A DNA stretch of 64,000 bases from an uncultured Bacteroidia bacterium (GTDB lineage Bacteria > Bacteroidota > Bacteroidia > Bacteroidales > UBA932): assembly GCA_902785825.1 (NCBI GenBank), contig CACZZZ010000009.1:62001-126000 (forward strand). Reading direction: 5' to 3'. This document shows, in pieces, positions 52,838 to 60,668 of the stretch (within the stretch, counting starts at the first letter, position 1; every line of letters begins with the position of its first letter). Under the pieces are notes generated by a model. The model saw only the letters and a list, made by a program, of their open reading frames with translations. It was not told the DNA's origin and did not search any database. The position numbers and the translations under genes were made by a program.

Positions 52838-54109
52838 GTGACAAGAAGCGAAATACGCGACCCCAATTCATGGGAAAGCGGAGAATTGAAAATCAGTTGG
52901 GTAAGGCATCACATGCCCCTTTTGGAGACTCTTGACAAGGAATTCAAGGAGACCAAACCCTTCAAAGGCTTAAAGGTGGCTTTGTCCGTTCATCTCGAGG
53001 CAAAGACAGCCCGCTTGTGCGAGGTTCTCTCCCACGGAGGTGCCGAGATGTATATCACGGGGAGCAACCCCCTCTCAACCCAGGATGATGTGGCGGCAGC
53101 CCTTGTCCACGAAGGACTCAATGTCTTCGCCGTCCATGGAGCCACTCCTGATGAATATGAAAGGGGCATCCGCAAGGTAATCGAGGCCGGTCCTAACATA
53201 ATCATCGACGACGGCGGGGATCTTGTCGGCATGATTCACGAGAATTACCCGGAACTGATTCCGAATGTGATCGGAGGATGCGAGGAGACCACCACAGGGA
53301 TCTTGCGCCTGCAAGCAATGGACAAGGCCGGAAAACTCAAGTTCCCGATGATGCTGGTCAACGACGCCGCCTGCAAGCATTTCTTCGACAACCGCTATGG
53401 TACCGGCCAGTCGGTCTGGGACGGAATCAACCGCACCACCAACCTCATCGTGGCCGGAAAGGATGTCGTGGTTGCCGGTTACGGCTGGTGCGGCAAGGGT
53501 GTCGCCATGAGGGCTAAAGGCCTGGGAGCCAGAGTGATAGTCACCGAGATCGACCCCGTCAAGGCAATGGAGGCAGTGATGGACGGCTTCAGGGTCATGA
53601 GCATGAAGGAAGCCGCCGCGATAGGAGACATATTCGTGACAGTCACCGGCTGCGAGGATGTAATCACCAAAGAGCATTTCCTCATAATGAAAGATGGTGC
53701 CATCTGCTGCAACGCAGGTCATTTCGACTGCGAGGTGTCAGTCAAGGACCTCAAGGAAATCGCTGTGGACCAGAAACCGGCAAGGGCGAATATTCAGGAA
53801 TATGTCCTTTCAAACGGCCGGCGGATCTACATCATCGCCGAGGGCCGGCTGGTCAACTTGGCCGCTGGAGACGGCCATCCCGCCGAGATCATGGATATGA
53901 GTTTCGCCATTCAGGCGCTAAGCGCCAAGTACCTGGTGGACAACAGGGAGACCATCCGGCCCTTCGCCCCCGCTCAGGTACCGGAACCGATGCTACATAA
54001 TGTTCCTGCCGAGATCGACCGCGGGGTCGCGCTTCTCAAACTCGCCGATTGGGGCATCTCAATCGACAAACTTACTGACAAACAAAGGATTTATTTATAC
54101 GGAGAATAA
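52838..54109 (+). CDS. ahcY: Adenosylhomocysteinase, short archaeal/Thermotoga-like type
   Basis: 423 aa from GTG 52838 (VTRSEIRDPNSWESGELKIS). The enzyme splits S-adenosylhomocysteine to adenosine and homocysteine, using bound NAD. Substrate half: ALSVHLEAKTARLCEVL, GCEETTTGILRL and VNDAACKHFFDN. NAD site VVVAGYGWCGKGVAMRAKGLGA, then VTVTGCEDVI and CCNAGHFDCE. It lacks the insertion and the KPDHYRY-type C-terminus of the common bacterial/eukaryotic enzyme and ends KLTDKQRIYLYGE, as archaeal and Thermotoga forms do. An S-inosylhomocysteine or other nucleoside preference is possible. nhaA follows after 5 nt. Confidence 0.93.
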   Translation: MTRSEIRDPNSWESGELKISWVRHHMPLLETLDKEFKETKPFKGLKVALSVHLEAKTARLCEVLSHGGAEMYITGSNPLSTQDDVAAALVHEGLNVFAVHGATPDEYERGIRKVIEAGPNIIIDDGGDLVGMIHENYPELIPNVIGGCEETTTGILRLQAMDKAGKLKFPMMLVNDAACKHFFDNRYGTGQSVWDGINRTTNLIVAGKDVVVAGYGWCGKGVAMRAKGLGARVIVTEIDPVKAMEAVMDGFRVMSMKEAAAIGDIFVTVTGCEDVITKEHFLIMKDGAICCNAGHFDCEVSVKDLKEIAVDQKPARANIQEYVLSNGRRIYIIAEGRLVNLAAGDGHPAEIMDMSFAIQALSAKYLVDNRETIRPFAPAQVPEPMLHNVPAEIDRGVALLKLADWGISIDKLTDKQRIYLYGE

Positions 54110-54114
54110 GAATC

Positions 54115-55524
54115 ATGAGACTGTTCCCTATCTACACTTGGACTAAAGGCATCAGAAACTTCGACCATCGCAGACGCAAATTCTCCAACCAACCTTGGGC
54201 GCAGGGAGTCATCCTCCTCGCATGCGTGGTTGTGGCCATGCTTCTGGCTAATCTTCCCTTCACTAAAGAAATCTATCACAATATTCTCGAGACCAAACTC
54301 TCCCTGTTCTTCAAGACCCCGGGAGGCAAAGATGTCTGGTTCCCGAAAGGAATGACTGTCGAGAGTTTCATCAACGACATCCTGATGACAGTCTTCTTCT
54401 TCACTGTCGGCCTTGAGATCCGACGTGAGATGAAGAACGGAGAGCTCTCCTCCGTCAAAAAAGCCCTGATGCCAGTGATAGCCGCATTCGGCGGAGTAGT
54501 GGCCCCGGCTTTGATATTCACACTCGTCAACCACGGCACCGCCGCCTCGTCCGGATGGGGAATCCCCACAGCGACTGATATAGCTTTCGCGGTAGGAATA
54601 CTCTCAATCCTTGGAGACAAGGTCCCTGTCTCGTTAAAGGTATTCCTGACCGCTCTCGCCATCGCCGACGATCTCATCGCAATCCTCGTTGTCGCCCTAT
54701 TCTACGGAGGAACAATCAATTTCGGATTGCTCAGCATAGCTGTGGTGTTGATTGTCGCCATCCTCATAATGAATAAGTTGGGAGAGAAGAGAAGCTGGTA
54801 CTATTTCATCCCGGCGATGGTCATCTGGGCGCTGTTCTACTACTCAGGAATCCACTCGACCATGTCCGGCGTGGTCATGGCCTTCCTCGTCCCTATGACT
54901 CCCCGCTACAACGAGGCGTACTTCCACCGCAAGAGGATCCAGTACATCCAGAGGCTCAATGAATATAACGGCATCGCTTCCACCTCGGCGGAATTCCCCA
55001 ATGGCCCGCAGAGGCACTGCCTGCGGAGAATGAGCGTCATTTCCAAGGGCGCCATCCCGATGAGTTACCGTCTCGAGCACGCCCTTGGGCCATGGGTCAA
55101 CTTCCTGATCATGCCCCTATTCGCCCTCGCCAATGCGGGAGTGGAGATCCCCGACGTGTCTTATTTCAATGTGTTCCACATTGATCCGGCACTCGGTGGG
55201 GTGAGCATGGGAATATTCCTTGGGCTCCTCATCGGGAAACCTCTCGGAATCTCCCTCGCCAGTTTCCTGGCTGTCAAGCTCAAGGCGGGAGAAATGCCGG
55301 CTAACGCCTCTTGGAAAATGCTCATTGCCGTGGCTTGTCTCGGCGGTATCGGCTTCACCATGTCCATCTTCGTGGACACCCTCTCGTTCGGCGACCAGAC
55401 CCCGGAAGTCATGGCCAGGCTCCGCGACATGGGCAAAGTGGCCGTCCTGATGGGCTCCCTCTGCGCCGGTCTGCTCGGAAGCCTGCTGATCACAGTCATC
55501 AACAAATTTGAGAAGAATACTTGA
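54115..55524 (+). CDS. nhaA: Na+/H+ antiporter NhaA
   Basis: 469 aa, about twelve transmembrane helices. VFFFTVGLEIRREMKNGELS and GWGIPTATDIAFAVGILSILGDKVP are diagnostic. The ion-binding Asp pair is in FLTALAIADDLIAILVV. It exports Na+ in exchange for protons. A central cytoplasmic loop is longer than in E. coli (residues about 265-315, KRIQYIQRLNEYNG). ahcY lies 5 nt upstream and the TPR regulator 13 nt downstream. Confidence 0.96.
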   Translation: MRLFPIYTWTKGIRNFDHRRRKFSNQPWAQGVILLACVVVAMLLANLPFTKEIYHNILETKLSLFFKTPGGKDVWFPKGMTVESFINDILMTVFFFTVGLEIRREMKNGELSSVKKALMPVIAAFGGVVAPALIFTLVNHGTAASSGWGIPTATDIAFAVGILSILGDKVPVSLKVFLTALAIADDLIAILVVALFYGGTINFGLLSIAVVLIVAILIMNKLGEKRSWYYFIPAMVIWALFYYSGIHSTMSGVVMAFLVPMTPRYNEAYFHRKRIQYIQRLNEYNGIASTSAEFPNGPQRHCLRRMSVISKGAIPMSYRLEHALGPWVNFLIMPLFALANAGVEIPDVSYFNVFHIDPALGGVSMGIFLGLLIGKPLGISLASFLAVKLKAGEMPANASWKMLIAVACLGGIGFTMSIFVDTLSFGDQTPEVMARLRDMGKVAVLMGSLCAGLLGSLLITVINKFEKNT

Positions 55525-55537
55525 TTTCCAACACCAT

Positions 55538-57193
55538 ATGAAAAGCTTTAGATTCTTTCTTGGGGCTTTTGTTTTAATTCTCTGTGTTTCTTGCGAAAGA
55601 GGGAGGATTAGGGTTGATTTGGGCAATATAGAATCGATCATTGATCATCATCCCGACAGTGCCTTGGTGGCTATCCGCCAGATAGACACCACAGCCCTCC
55701 GCAGACGTTCGACAAAGGCAAAGTATTCCCTTCTCCACGCCATAGCGCTGGACAAGAATTACATCGACACTGCAGACACCCGCGTCGTGCAGCCCGCCGT
55801 TGACTGGTACTCCCGCCACGGCAACCCGGAAGAGAAACTGAAGGCGTACTATTACCTTGGGGTAAGTCATTTCAATGGAGGACGTTACAATCAGGCTATC
55901 ATCGCATACACGAGAGCGGAAGAGTACTCTGAAGAAACAGATAATAATAGACTTCTGGGACTTCTTTATACTGGTCTTGCCGACACGTTTACAAAGACAA
56001 AAGAGTTTTCAAGATCCTCTCCGTATATAGATAAGTCAATTGGATGTTTCGCAAGTTGTGGAGCGACATCTTATGTTATCCATCAACGGTTCCGTAAGGC
56101 CCAGAACCTAGTTAATATAAAACAATGGGATGAGGCTTTACCATACTTTGAAGATCTTCTTTCTGATCAAACACTTCGCTCTCCTTTGAAAGAAAGTGTA
56201 AAGGCGAATTATGCGATAGCATTAATGATTTCTCCAAATCCGGATATTCCTAAATCATTGAAGCTTTTCAACGATGTGATTACCGCAACCGGGTCTTTGG
56301 AGGATCGTAATCAGAAAGGCGCTTATGCTTTTGCCCTTAAATATGGAGGACAAGACCAGGCTGCGGAAGACGCATTCAGAACCTTATGCTCTGAGGGAGG
56401 ATCTGAAGATGTGTACTACAAGTATTGGAGGCATCGCTCTTTGCTCCTCGATGGTGATTATGAGGCTGCGTATAGATCACTAAGATCTTCCATGTGGCAG
56501 TCGGACTCTCTTGCGATTCTCTCTGCCGCTCTTTCTGCTTCTAAAGCCAGGGACGAGTTCTTGTCGAATGATAATGCTAACAAGGCGCTTATCATTGAGA
56601 ACCACAGGGAGAAATCCATAATAGCCTTGCTTCTTTTCATTTTGGCAGGCACAATCGTATCTCTAATAATTAGAAGGTATTTGGCTGCCGATCGCAATGA
56701 GAAAGAAAGGATGGCAGCTACCATCAACGCTTATGAGGACGAAGTAAAAAAACTCGAATTGGAAAACAAAACCCAGAAAGATTCGATTGGGCGGCTTAGT
56801 AAAAAGAATAACAAGGCTCGGTTCGCATTTGTTTATGATCTATTTATGTTGATTAAAAGAAGGGGTGATAAAAGCCCTGAATTAATTGCCAAAGACATTA
56901 TAGATCATGTTCAATATCTTCACTCCAATCCTGAAAGTCAAAATGCATTTGAGGGTTTGCTTAACAAAGAATGCGATGGAATAATGAAAAAATTCAGAAA
57001 AGATTTTCCATCATTGTCTGAAGATGAGTGTAATCTTGCGAGTTATATTTTTGCCGGATTTGATAATAATTTTCTTACTATTCTAATGAATAGTGTCTCA
57101 CAAGATAGCATGAGAATGGCGAAAAGTCGTTTGAAAAAAAAGATTGCCATGTCTTCTTCTGATATGAAAGACGTTTATCTAGGGTTCTTTTGA
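55538..57193 (+). CDS. Membrane-spanning TPR regulator with C-terminal HTH-like domain
   Basis: 551 aa from MKSFRFFLGAFVLILCVSC; the earlier TTG lies inside nhaA. A signal or lipoprotein peptide (CVSC) is followed by TPR helices (about 60-340; YYLGVSHFNGGRYNQAIIAYTRAEEY), a single transmembrane helix (361-378, SIIALLLFILAGTIVSLIIR), a coiled coil (390-425) and a C-terminal unit LSEDECNLASYIFAGFDNNF with SQDSMRMAKSRLKKKI, which looks like a diverged HTH. This is a one-component receptor layout: periplasmic sensor, cytosolic DNA reader. Likely target: the genes that follow. Base composition shifts from GC-rich to AT-rich at about codon 110. A promoterless junction to nhaA suggests possible read-through. 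Confidence 0.75.
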   Translation: MKSFRFFLGAFVLILCVSCERGRIRVDLGNIESIIDHHPDSALVAIRQIDTTALRRRSTKAKYSLLHAIALDKNYIDTADTRVVQPAVDWYSRHGNPEEKLKAYYYLGVSHFNGGRYNQAIIAYTRAEEYSEETDNNRLLGLLYTGLADTFTKTKEFSRSSPYIDKSIGCFASCGATSYVIHQRFRKAQNLVNIKQWDEALPYFEDLLSDQTLRSPLKESVKANYAIALMISPNPDIPKSLKLFNDVITATGSLEDRNQKGAYAFALKYGGQDQAAEDAFRTLCSEGGSEDVYYKYWRHRSLLLDGDYEAAYRSLRSSMWQSDSLAILSAALSASKARDEFLSNDNANKALIIENHREKSIIALLLFILAGTIVSLIIRRYLAADRNEKERMAATINAYEDEVKKLELENKTQKDSIGRLSKKNNKARFAFVYDLFMLIKRRGDKSPELIAKDIIDHVQYLHSNPESQNAFEGLLNKECDGIMKKFRKDFPSLSEDECNLASYIFAGFDNNFLTILMNSVSQDSMRMAKSRLKKKIAMSSSDMKDVYLGFF

Positions 57194-57261
57194 TCCACGA
57201 CAAAGAGGGCTCTGTTACGCTGTTTTGATAGGCGGTTACAATTTTTTATCTCTATAATTAA

Positions 57262-57295
57262 TAAACGGGCATTCAAACCTTTGTGTGGCCGTTTA
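57262..57295 (+). other. Hairpin TAAACGG...CCGTTTA after the TPR regulator
   Basis: 7-bp inverted repeat (8 bp with a G bulge) 68 nt after the regulator stop, 20-nt loop, no T-run. A weak terminator or an upstream regulatory structure of the DUF3244-protease operon. Confidence 0.35.
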
Positions 57296-57301
57296 CGTTA
57301 G

Positions 57302-57335
57302 TGTAGCATGTTACAAAAGTCCTTTCGATGTTACA
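57302..57335 (+). promoter_or_regulatory. Candidate operator TGTAGCATGTTACA with a second half-site
   Basis: TGTAGCATGTTACA (57302-57315) is palindromic except for one pair, and GATGTTACA (57327-57335) repeats one arm about 20 nt on. A further TGTTAC lies near 57213. The sites lie 22-55 nt upstream of the -7 box of the DUF3244 gene, where an activator such as the TPR-HTH regulator could bind. Confidence 0.4.
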
Positions 57336-57356
57336 CGATTCTCTTTTCCTTTTAAA

Positions 57357-57364
57357 TAAATTTG
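57357..57364 (+). promoter_or_regulatory. -7 element TAAATTTG for the DUF3244-protease operon
   Basis: Perfect TAnnTTTG, 14 nt before the DUF3244 ATG, with no -33 TTTG at the correct distance. This is consistent with dependence on an activator bound at 57302-57335. Confidence 0.5.
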
Positions 57365-57378
57365 TGAAAAGTAAAGCT

Positions 57379-57807
57379 ATGAAAAAGTATTTATTAATTC
57401 TCCTTTTAATTTCATTTGCTGCGACCGAGATGTCGCTGTCTGTTCAGAGTTCTTTTGCGGCTATTTCAAGCTGGTCCCCTTCTGCCAAATACTCTGCGGA
57501 CTCTGCCATTGTTATCTCTCCTATTACTGATTTGGATTCTGGATCGCATGGCCCGCGTGCGCCGATGATCGTTCCCATCTCCGCTTCCTACGAGAGGCTG
57601 ATTTCTTCTGTTATCCTGGCGTTCAACTCGAATCTTGGTGAGATAGAAGTTGAGGTTGTGAACACCACTACCGGTGGGTATGATGCCGGTACGATAGACA
57701 CGCGGCTTCTTTACGCGACTGTCCCTATTACTATGGGGCCTGGTCACTACCTCATAATTTTCACCCTACCGTCAGGACGACAATACAAGGGAGAATTTGA
57801 TATTTAA
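57379..57807 (+). CDS. Small secreted DUF3244 protein
   Basis: 142 aa from MKKYLLILLLISFAATEMSL, a signal peptide ending near SFA; the upstream ATG is rejected because it precedes the -7 box. Mature part: an Ig-like beta sandwich, with IVPISASYERLISSVILAFN, IEVEVVNTTTGGYDAGTIDT and GPGHYLIIFTLPSGRQYKGEF, the DUF3244 pattern of strand pairs with a final YLIxFxLxxGxxYxGxF. Function unproven. Its place directly before a C10 protease recalls Bacteroides loci where a small secreted protein inhibits the protease; that role is inference. 53 nt to the protease gene. Confidence 0.72.
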   Translation: MKKYLLILLLISFAATEMSLSVQSSFAAISSWSPSAKYSADSAIVISPITDLDSGSHGPRAPMIVPISASYERLISSVILAFNSNLGEIEVEVVNTTTGGYDAGTIDTRLLYATVPITMGPGHYLIIFTLPSGRQYKGEFDI

Positions 57808-57860
57808 TTATTTTTCAGGAACCATCAACGCAAGATTTCTTTAATTCGGGATTTATTATT

Positions 57861-59333
57861 ATGAGAGCCATGAAAACAAGTCTAATCACTTTATCAGTGT
57901 TTATATTTTGCTTGTTCACAATGCAGGCATGTTCATTTGAAGACGGTTTTGATCATATCGACGCCGACTTTTCCTCTCATACGGATGTTTTAACAAGAAG
58001 TGATTGTTCTGAGAAAAACCTCTATGCAAGCAGCATCCTTAAAGATAAAATAATCACTGAAGAATTCGTCCCTGTTATACTGTCCGACTTCATAGATAAG
58101 AGCCTTTTCAAAGATGTTGATAGATATAGCATTCAAAAAGTTACCAAGGGTAATAAGAATCTTATGTATGTGGTTAACTTTGACAAAGGCGGTTGGGTGA
58201 TTATCTCTGGTAGGTTTAATGTGGATAACATTATCCTTGCTAGTGGATCTGAAGGTCGTTTTGATCCTAATCAGATAGATTGTCCGGAAGTGCGTTTTTG
58301 GCTTGAGATGACTGAAGAGATGGTTAATAATGAGTTGGAAGAAGACGAGGTGCTTGATGAGGAGGAGAACGTACGGTCTGGACCTTATGACAATGAACCT
58401 TATGTTTGGGTTAGAATACCCATAGGATATGTGAATTCTTCTTCTTTATTGTCATGCGTCGATCCTCTTACCATTACGAAATGGAGTCAAGGTTGGCCTT
58501 GGAATTACAAAACGCCTTTCGTTAATGGCTATAAAACTCCTCTAGGATGTTTTCCTGTAGCCGCTGCCCAATTAATAGTATATCTACATAATACCATAGG
58601 ACATCCTGCAGGAAGATACCGCCAAATAGACACCAGCTTTACATGGAATGGATACGATGGATATGTTTCCCATGTAACAAGATCTGATTATTCGAACAAT
58701 TGGTATGTGATGGCCCTCGAGAATCCTGGGTTTCAAAGTTCCTTGACCGATAATGTTGGGGATTTGATTATTGATGTTGGAGACCGTTTTCAGGCTACTT
58801 ATTCTTATCCATATACCTCAACAAGCGTTTATTCATACAACAACTTCAGCTATTTCGGTTTGAGTTGTTCTTTGAAGGATTACGATTCTTATTATGATGT
58901 TGATGAGGTCATCTCAAACTTGGAGAGCGATCTCCCTGTAATTATGAACGGATGGAAATCTAATGTAAGTGTAAACATAAACAAAATAGGTCATGCATGG
59001 CTCATTGATGGTTATAAAAAATATCACAATATCTCTGATTATCAACAATATCTAAGGATAATCCCAACGGATTCCTTGAGCTGGTATACAAACCTTGGAT
59101 ACGATGCTATATATACTGATAGTGAAAAAGAATCTCTGTATCCAGGAATCGAGGAATATGAGATTATTCATAATGAAACTCATTATTATCCAGTTCAATT
59201 TCATATGAATTGGGGACATGGAGGAACTTATAATGACTATTACTCCATAACTCCTGCCACATGGATAACAGACACACCAAACGCATATAAATATGGCTTG
59301 AAAATAATGTATGACTTTGTGTCTATAGAATAA
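57861..59333 (+). CDS. C10 (streptopain-like) cysteine protease lipoprotein
   Basis: 490 aa, signal peptide and lipobox (FTMQACSF, Cys24). A propeptide of Spi type (about 50-175; VVNFDKGGWVIISGRFN, FWLEMTEEMV), an acidic linker (NNELEEDEVLDEEENV), then the protease. Catalytic Cys230 is in TPLGCFPVAAAQLIVYLHN, His378 in IGHAWLIDGY, and the Asn/Trp oxyanion elements in HMNWGHGG (N450, W451). Related enzymes are the SpeB, interpain and Bfp proteases, which cut host proteins including complement and matrix. Anchored at the cell surface or periplasm. AT-rich codon use differs from the window average. Confidence 0.9.
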   Translation: MRAMKTSLITLSVFIFCLFTMQACSFEDGFDHIDADFSSHTDVLTRSDCSEKNLYASSILKDKIITEEFVPVILSDFIDKSLFKDVDRYSIQKVTKGNKNLMYVVNFDKGGWVIISGRFNVDNIILASGSEGRFDPNQIDCPEVRFWLEMTEEMVNNELEEDEVLDEEENVRSGPYDNEPYVWVRIPIGYVNSSSLLSCVDPLTITKWSQGWPWNYKTPFVNGYKTPLGCFPVAAAQLIVYLHNTIGHPAGRYRQIDTSFTWNGYDGYVSHVTRSDYSNNWYVMALENPGFQSSLTDNVGDLIIDVGDRFQATYSYPYTSTSVYSYNNFSYFGLSCSLKDYDSYYDVDEVISNLESDLPVIMNGWKSNVSVNINKIGHAWLIDGYKKYHNISDYQQYLRIIPTDSLSWYTNLGYDAIYTDSEKESLYPGIEEYEIIHNETHYYPVQFHMNWGHGGTYNDYYSITPATWITDTPNAYKYGLKIMYDFVSIE

Positions 59334-59360
59334 TATCCGCCTTTTTTCATATCCTCTTTT

Positions 59361-60668
59361 ATGAGAGACACCATTATTCAATACATACTTGCTGGTGTGG
59401 TGTCAATGTCCATTTTCTGCTCTTGCGTCGAAGACGTTGAGATAGACACCAAAGAAGACCTGCCAATAGTTGTTGACTGCATCTTAAAAATGAAGCCAAT
59501 GCAGGAACTGCATCTTTATAAAATGAGGAACGTATATGGAGATGAAATTGAACCGGTGACTGTTGCTTCCGTAGAATTATTTCTATGCAATGGTAATGGT
59601 GATGAGTACTCAAAGGTGTCAGACTTCAAATATGTTAACAATGGAAAATGGGAGGCAGATTTCAAGCCTGACTACGAGAAATCTTATAAGCTGAAGATCT
59701 CCATTCCTGGCGAAGAGGTAATCGTTGCCACAACCACTTTCCCGCCAGACCTTCGGCTGGTTTTACAGTCAAAATATCTTGCGGATAACAAAAATCTCAC
59801 GTCAGATAATGATTCTTCCTGTTATACGGCGCAAACAGCGGATGTTGCTTTAGGGACCATCTTGACAAAAGAAGATTTTGAGTTTTTCGGAAGGTTTGAA
59901 AAATACTATAGACCTAATTACTATCCCGATTCTTTTAAAGCGTATATTCCAGACGACACAAAGGCCTGCAAAATGTGGATATATCCACATGCTGATACAA
60001 CTTTAGTATTGGAGAATCTCAATTATTACACAGCACCATGGGAGGTTTCTAACCTACCGTTCATTGAGACATCGCAGCCTTTTTGCGATCTTGTCGTGAC
60101 AGATCATCCCGGGGCGGATAATTTCAACCTGGTCTCTGGCTCTGTTTCTGGTCTTGACATCGTAAATGTGCCAATAAACACAGAAACAGTTTCTCATTAT
60201 TTGCCTCTTGAGTATGGTCCTCCGGGTTCTTTATATCTGTCAACGAAACTTGTCGATAATTATTCGCAATGGTGCAAAATCCTCTGCCCAAATCTTCCCG
60301 TGCACAAGCAATTTGTTCGAATAGACCATCCTTCGGGATTTTGGAACGGAATCAAAGAAGAAGATCTTAAGCGCAGTTATCAATTCTCAACAAGTAGTTT
60401 CTTAATTTTGGGCAACTACACCAATTATTCTTCCGGCTTGGAACCTTTTCTGATTGAAGTTCGATTTCTTTCAGATGAGTATGACTCTTTTTTGAGAGAT
60501 CTTTATGTCAAAAATCTATCAAAGGACGATTTTATTCTCTCCACTTACAATCGTTATAATATCTACACAAATATTCAGGGAGGAGTAGGTGTATTTGGTG
60601 CGGAAAATGACACATGGGCCGAACGATCATTTTTCAGCAGTACCCAATTTGATGAAATAAGCCTATGA
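59361..60668 (+). CDS. DUF4249 lipoprotein, partner of the TonB-dependent receptor
   Basis: 435 aa; signal peptide and lipobox (SIFCSCVED, Cys22), followed by Glu/Asp as in surface lipoproteins. Residues about 25-130 form a beta sandwich (VVDCILKMKPMQELHLYKMR, VASVELFLCNGNG, WEADFKPDYEKSYKLKISIPG), the start of DUF4249 proteins. These usually sit next to a TonB-dependent receptor and probably act as its substrate-binding lid, like SusD but unrelated in fold. The receptor start overlaps its stop by 4 nt. Confidence 0.82.
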   Translation: MRDTIIQYILAGVVSMSIFCSCVEDVEIDTKEDLPIVVDCILKMKPMQELHLYKMRNVYGDEIEPVTVASVELFLCNGNGDEYSKVSDFKYVNNGKWEADFKPDYEKSYKLKISIPGEEVIVATTTFPPDLRLVLQSKYLADNKNLTSDNDSSCYTAQTADVALGTILTKEDFEFFGRFEKYYRPNYYPDSFKAYIPDDTKACKMWIYPHADTTLVLENLNYYTAPWEVSNLPFIETSQPFCDLVVTDHPGADNFNLVSGSVSGLDIVNVPINTETVSHYLPLEYGPPGSLYLSTKLVDNYSQWCKILCPNLPVHKQFVRIDHPSGFWNGIKEEDLKRSYQFSTSSFLILGNYTNYSSGLEPFLIEVRFLSDEYDSFLRDLYVKNLSKDDFILSTYNRYNIYTNIQGGVGVFGAENDTWAERSFFSSTQFDEISL

